Source: Eggerthella sp. YY7918
GTDB taxonomy: Bacteria > Actinomycetota > Coriobacteriia > Coriobacteriales > Eggerthellaceae
Length of the DNA stretch: 64,000 nt
Assembly (NCBI RefSeq): GCF_000270285.1
Contig: NC_015738.1
Location: 372,001 to 436,000, forward strand
Direction: 5' to 3'
Notes under the pieces: model-generated
Seen by the model: the letters and a program-made list of their open reading frames with translations, nothing else
Database searches by the model: none
Told to the model about the DNA's origin: nothing
Made by a program: the position numbers and the translations under genes
In this document: positions 61,537 through 64,000 of the stretch, in pieces
How the letters are laid out: each line of letters opens with the position of its first letter
Position numbering within the stretch: position 1 is the stretch's first letter

Positions 61537-63468
61537 ATGGGAACAGCAAAGCATAGCTGGTCACGTCGCGACTTTCTCAAGGGAGCAGCTGCGGGAACGA
61601 TGAGTATGGCCGCCTTGGGAGCTTTGGGCGGATGTTCGCCGCAAGCGTCGTCTTCAGCGCCGGCGGCCGCCGAAGCGACCGAAGCGGGCACCTATGATGT
61701 CATGAAGGAACTCTCAACGTTCAATCGTGGACTGAATCCCGATGCGAAGGCGCCGACCACACCCGAAGAATACATCACGCTCAAGGGCGACGGCGTGCTG
61801 TCCGCGGGCGGTGGCAGCGATCCGCTCAACATCAAGCCTGCCGACTTCATGCTGAACAAGCCTGCTTGGTTGGGCGATGCTCCTCAGGTAAGCGATATTG
61901 CCGACACGGAAGACTTCGACGTGTTGGTGATTGGCGCAGGCAATGCGGGCACCGTCGCCGCGCTGCGTTGTCAGGAGCAGGGCGCGAAGGTGTGCCTTGC
62001 CGAGATGCAGACCTACGACGAGTATGACGAGTATGCGTGCGACATGGCATGCTACAACTCAAAGCTGTTTTTGGACAAGGGAACACCTGAAATCGACACC
62101 ACCGAGGTGTTCAACGAATACATGCGTCTTTCGCGCGGTCATGCGCATCAGAAGATCGTGCGCGACTACGCCACGCGTTCTGGTGAAATGCTCGACTGGC
62201 TGGTGGGGTTCATTCCGGCCGAGTACGTGGAAAAGTACGCCAAAACCTCCAACTACAAGGGCAACGAGAACTTCAGCGGCGAATGCTGCGGTCAGAAATC
62301 CTGGCCGGCCATGACCCAGTGGCGCGATGTGGAGACCAACATCAACATGTGGCCGTTTGTCATCCGTTCGATGCATACGGCATTTGAGAATGCGGGTGGG
62401 CAGATCAAGTGGGGGTACCAGGGCGTGGTGCTCGTGAAGGATGGCGACGCCGTGACGGGCGCCATCTTCCAGGATGTCGAAGGCGCCTACCATCAGGTGA
62501 ACGCGAAAGCGGTCGTGGTGGCTGCGGGCGACTTTGGTGGCAACCCCGACATGCGTCTTGATCTGGCTGACACGATGCGCAATCTTGCCTGGTCGTTCGG
62601 CAACGACCGCACCGACGTCAACTCCATTGGCGGCATGGGTCGCGACGGCAGCGGCATCCGCATGTGCCTGTGGGCTGGCGGTACCATGGAGGGCGGTCCC
62701 CGCGCCGGCCAGTCGTGCGGCATCAACGGTGTGCCCGGCTTTGCCTTCGGCGGTGCGTGGCCCTGCTTCGGCAACGACGGCAAACGTTTCATGAACGAGA
62801 CGATGGTCAAGCATGGTTCCAACGGCTACTTGGACATGCTTCCCGAGGGCCAGCTTTTGGTGAACGTGACGGATGCCAACTGGGAAACCTACCTGTCGCA
62901 TCAGGGCTATGGCCATGAGACGATGGACCGCAGTTCCGATTACATGGTGGCCGAGGTGCGCGAAAACATGGCCGCCTACAAAACCGGCAAGGACGGCTTC
63001 GATGTGCGCGCCTTCTCGCGCTTCGGCAAGGAATACTCCACGGTGTATGCAGCCGATACGCTTGACGAGTTAGCCGACATCGTGGGCTACACCGGCGAAG
63101 CGAAGGCAAACTTCCTCGCCGAGATCGAGCACTATAACGAACTGTGCGCGAAGGGCCACGACGATGATTGGGGCTGCGATCCGCAGAACCTGCTCCCCAT
63201 CAAGGATGCGCCGTTCTTTGCCTCGTTCGGTACCACGGGCGGCAATCCTTCTGGCGGTCTGTGCCAGCATGCCGCCGTCTGCACCGACGGACGCTACCAG
63301 GTGCTCACGGGCGCTAAGGAGCCCATTGTCGGTCTGTATGCGGCGGGCAACACCTGCGGTCAGCGCTATGGCATTCAGTATGCTACGCCCACGGCTGGCA
63401 ACAGCTGCGGCTCTGCGCTCACGTCGGGGTACTGTGCCGCCGAAAGTGTCATGGAGGACTTGGCGTAG
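61537..63468 (+). CDS. Tat-exported FAD-dependent fumarate/urocanate-reductase-like flavoprotein
   Basis: 643 residues. SRRDFLKG twin-Arg signal, hydrophobic core, then GGCS, a possible Tat-lipobox (Cys about 33). FAD-binding Rossmann motif VLVIGAGNAGTVAALRCQEQG (about 130-150), capping domain, and C-terminal LYAAGNTCGQRYG...TAGNSCGSALTSGY that closes the FAD site. No FMN-binding domain or haem motif, so electrons must come from a separate donor. Such proteins reduce activated double bonds (fumarate, urocanate, cinnamates, drugs, steroids); the substrate is unknown. ATG 61537 has GAAGGAGAGG. Divergent from the LuxR-type gene. Confidence 0.9.
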   Translation: MGTAKHSWSRRDFLKGAAAGTMSMAALGALGGCSPQASSSAPAAAEATEAGTYDVMKELSTFNRGLNPDAKAPTTPEEYITLKGDGVLSAGGGSDPLNIKPADFMLNKPAWLGDAPQVSDIADTEDFDVLVIGAGNAGTVAALRCQEQGAKVCLAEMQTYDEYDEYACDMACYNSKLFLDKGTPEIDTTEVFNEYMRLSRGHAHQKIVRDYATRSGEMLDWLVGFIPAEYVEKYAKTSNYKGNENFSGECCGQKSWPAMTQWRDVETNINMWPFVIRSMHTAFENAGGQIKWGYQGVVLVKDGDAVTGAIFQDVEGAYHQVNAKAVVVAAGDFGGNPDMRLDLADTMRNLAWSFGNDRTDVNSIGGMGRDGSGIRMCLWAGGTMEGGPRAGQSCGINGVPGFAFGGAWPCFGNDGKRFMNETMVKHGSNGYLDMLPEGQLLVNVTDANWETYLSHQGYGHETMDRSSDYMVAEVRENMAAYKTGKDGFDVRAFSRFGKEYSTVYAADTLDELADIVGYTGEAKANFLAEIEHYNELCAKGHDDDWGCDPQNLLPIKDAPFFASFGTTGGNPSGGLCQHAAVCTDGRYQVLTGAKEPIVGLYAAGNTCGQRYGIQYATPTAGNSCGSALTSGYCAAESVMEDLA

Positions 63469-63535
63469 AATTGTGACATCACCGGGTTCGGCGGCCGTTA
63501 ACCCCTCCCTTTTTCGGCCTCGCAGAACCATGAGC

Positions 63536-63563
63536 GCGGCGGTCGTCTGATGACGGCCGCCGT
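63536..63563 (+). terminator. Hairpin between flavoprotein and next gene
   Basis: GCGGCGGTCGTC / GACGGCCGCCGT stem with a 4-base loop. No T tract, so it may be an attenuator or mRNA-stability structure within an operon. Confidence 0.5.
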
Positions 63564-63621
63564 TGCGCCCTGTGGCCAGGCGCGAAGTGCGGGCACAAGG
63601 TCTTGAAAGGAGAGGTTTGTT

Positions 63622-64000
63622 ATGGTGGACAAGCGCGAAGTTATAGTGAAGGTAGAGGTTCCCCTCTGCGTGGACGATCGCGCTTTGCAGCGTCCCGGTT
63701 TGGTGCTGGGTTGGGACAGCGCACGCACGGCTCGCTATGTGGACGCGGTTGTTGCCGAAATTGAGGCAAACGTCGGACAGTTCGACGACTGTCAGGTTGT
63801 GGCGGTGCGGTTTGGCGGCGGGGTCGCGTCGAACGCGGGGGCGGGTATCGCCTCTCTTATGCGAGCGCTGCATCGGGTCTGCGCTTTCTCTGACGATGTG
63901 CAGGTAACCATGCGCTCGTCCATCGCCAACATCAGCGGAGCGACCATGCCGTTTTTTCGCCGAGCGGGCGTTGACAGGTTCGACTTCGAACTGCTTTCGC
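63622..64000 (+). CDS. HemW/HemN-like protein lacking most radical-SAM cysteines (3' end outside window)
   Basis: The frame is open from ATG 63622 (AAAGGAGAGG upstream) to the window end: 126 residues visible. It follows the coproporphyrinogen oxidase-like/HemW pattern: VEVPLC for the usual HIPFC, VRFGGGVAS for FGGGTPS, and MRSSIANISGATMPFFRRAGVDRFDFE for the substrate/SAM strand before GVQS. In normal members the first Cys is followed by xxxCxxC; here it is VDDRALQ, so two of three cluster Cys are absent and radical chemistry is unlikely. 153 bases after the flavoprotein; probably its operon partner. Role unknown. Confidence 0.55.
   Translation, partial: MVDKREVIVKVEVPLCVDDRALQRPGLVLGWDSARTARYVDAVVAEIEANVGQFDDCQVVAVRFGGGVASNAGAGIASLMRALHRVCAFSDDVQVTMRSSIANISGATMPFFRRAGVDRFDFELLS

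Noticed and set aside
1-64000. CRISPR arrays, tRNA or rRNA genes, prophage, IS elements
   Set aside because: No regularly spaced repeats, no cloverleaf with TTCGA-type arm outside coding sequence, and no transposase or phage structural gene were seen.

Overview
The window (64 kb, GC-rich, about 50 tightly packed genes) looks like the chromosome of an anaerobic or microaerophilic gut or oral actinobacterium of class Coriobacteriia, most likely family Eggerthellaceae. The grounds are a Tat-exported fumarate/urocanate-reductase-type flavoprotein divergent from a multi-membrane-span LuxR-type regulator (a hallmark pairing of that family), a periplasmic nitrate reductase fed by NapGH, cytochrome bd, and tandem bacterial-PH proteins. 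Genus is not decided by anything I can read here. No rRNA, tRNA, CRISPR array, prophage or transposase gene was seen.

Layout. 1-2.1 kb: 3' part of an EAL-PAS signalling protein. 2.1-4.5 kb: htpG behind a near-perfect CIRCE operator, bracketed by two copies of an unrecognised structured intergenic repeat. 4.6-17.7 kb: nitroreductase, two tandem LysR paralogs, aquaporin, universal stress protein, an RclA-like oxidoreductase with a rhodanese lipoprotein, a DHA2-type exporter, an RNA methyltransferase/isochorismatase pair, a ferritin-VIT1 fusion, and mazG. 18.0-23.6 kb: a very large GGDEF-EAL-PAS-GGDEF protein whose 5' end is out of frame at a run of nine G, followed 5 bases later by a GH30 glycosidase. 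23.6-28.7 kb: five exact parS sites flank cydAB, a DUF4190 protein and a YqeY protein, so this part is probably near the replication origin. 28.7-36.5 kb: orphan pseudopilin, bacterial-PH, hemolysin-III, CNNM/CorC and PspC proteins, and a secreted wall-hydrolase-like protein. 36.7-39.7 kb: two TrkA-type proteins and purB. 39.7-44.5 kb: nap operon on the minus strand. 44.7-48.8 kb: propeller-like exported protein divergent from an OmpR/histidine-kinase pair. 48.9-54.5 kb: purC, a membrane protein and purL. 54.5-64 kb: accessory-looking region with an AT-rich esterase-like lipoprotein, an orphan GHKL kinase, a second isochorismatase-family protein, a DUF2974 hydrolase, a LuxR regulator broken at a run of seven G, the flavoprotein it probably controls, and the start of a HemW-like protein that lacks most of the radical-SAM cysteines.

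Three points stand out. (1) A roughly 145-bp intergenic element occurs four times plus one 5' fragment. It keeps its architecture (terminator-like hairpin, CGAYGCTGCG box, long stem with an apical CGTRC/GYACG hairpin, CCCTCGCTGAC box) while its stem sequences differ. A palindrome of similar style is inserted in frame in the linker of PurL. (2) The two longest G runs I found each break the reading frame of a regulatory gene, consistent either with phase variation by slippage or with homopolymer sequencing error. (3) The parS cluster places the window close to oriC.
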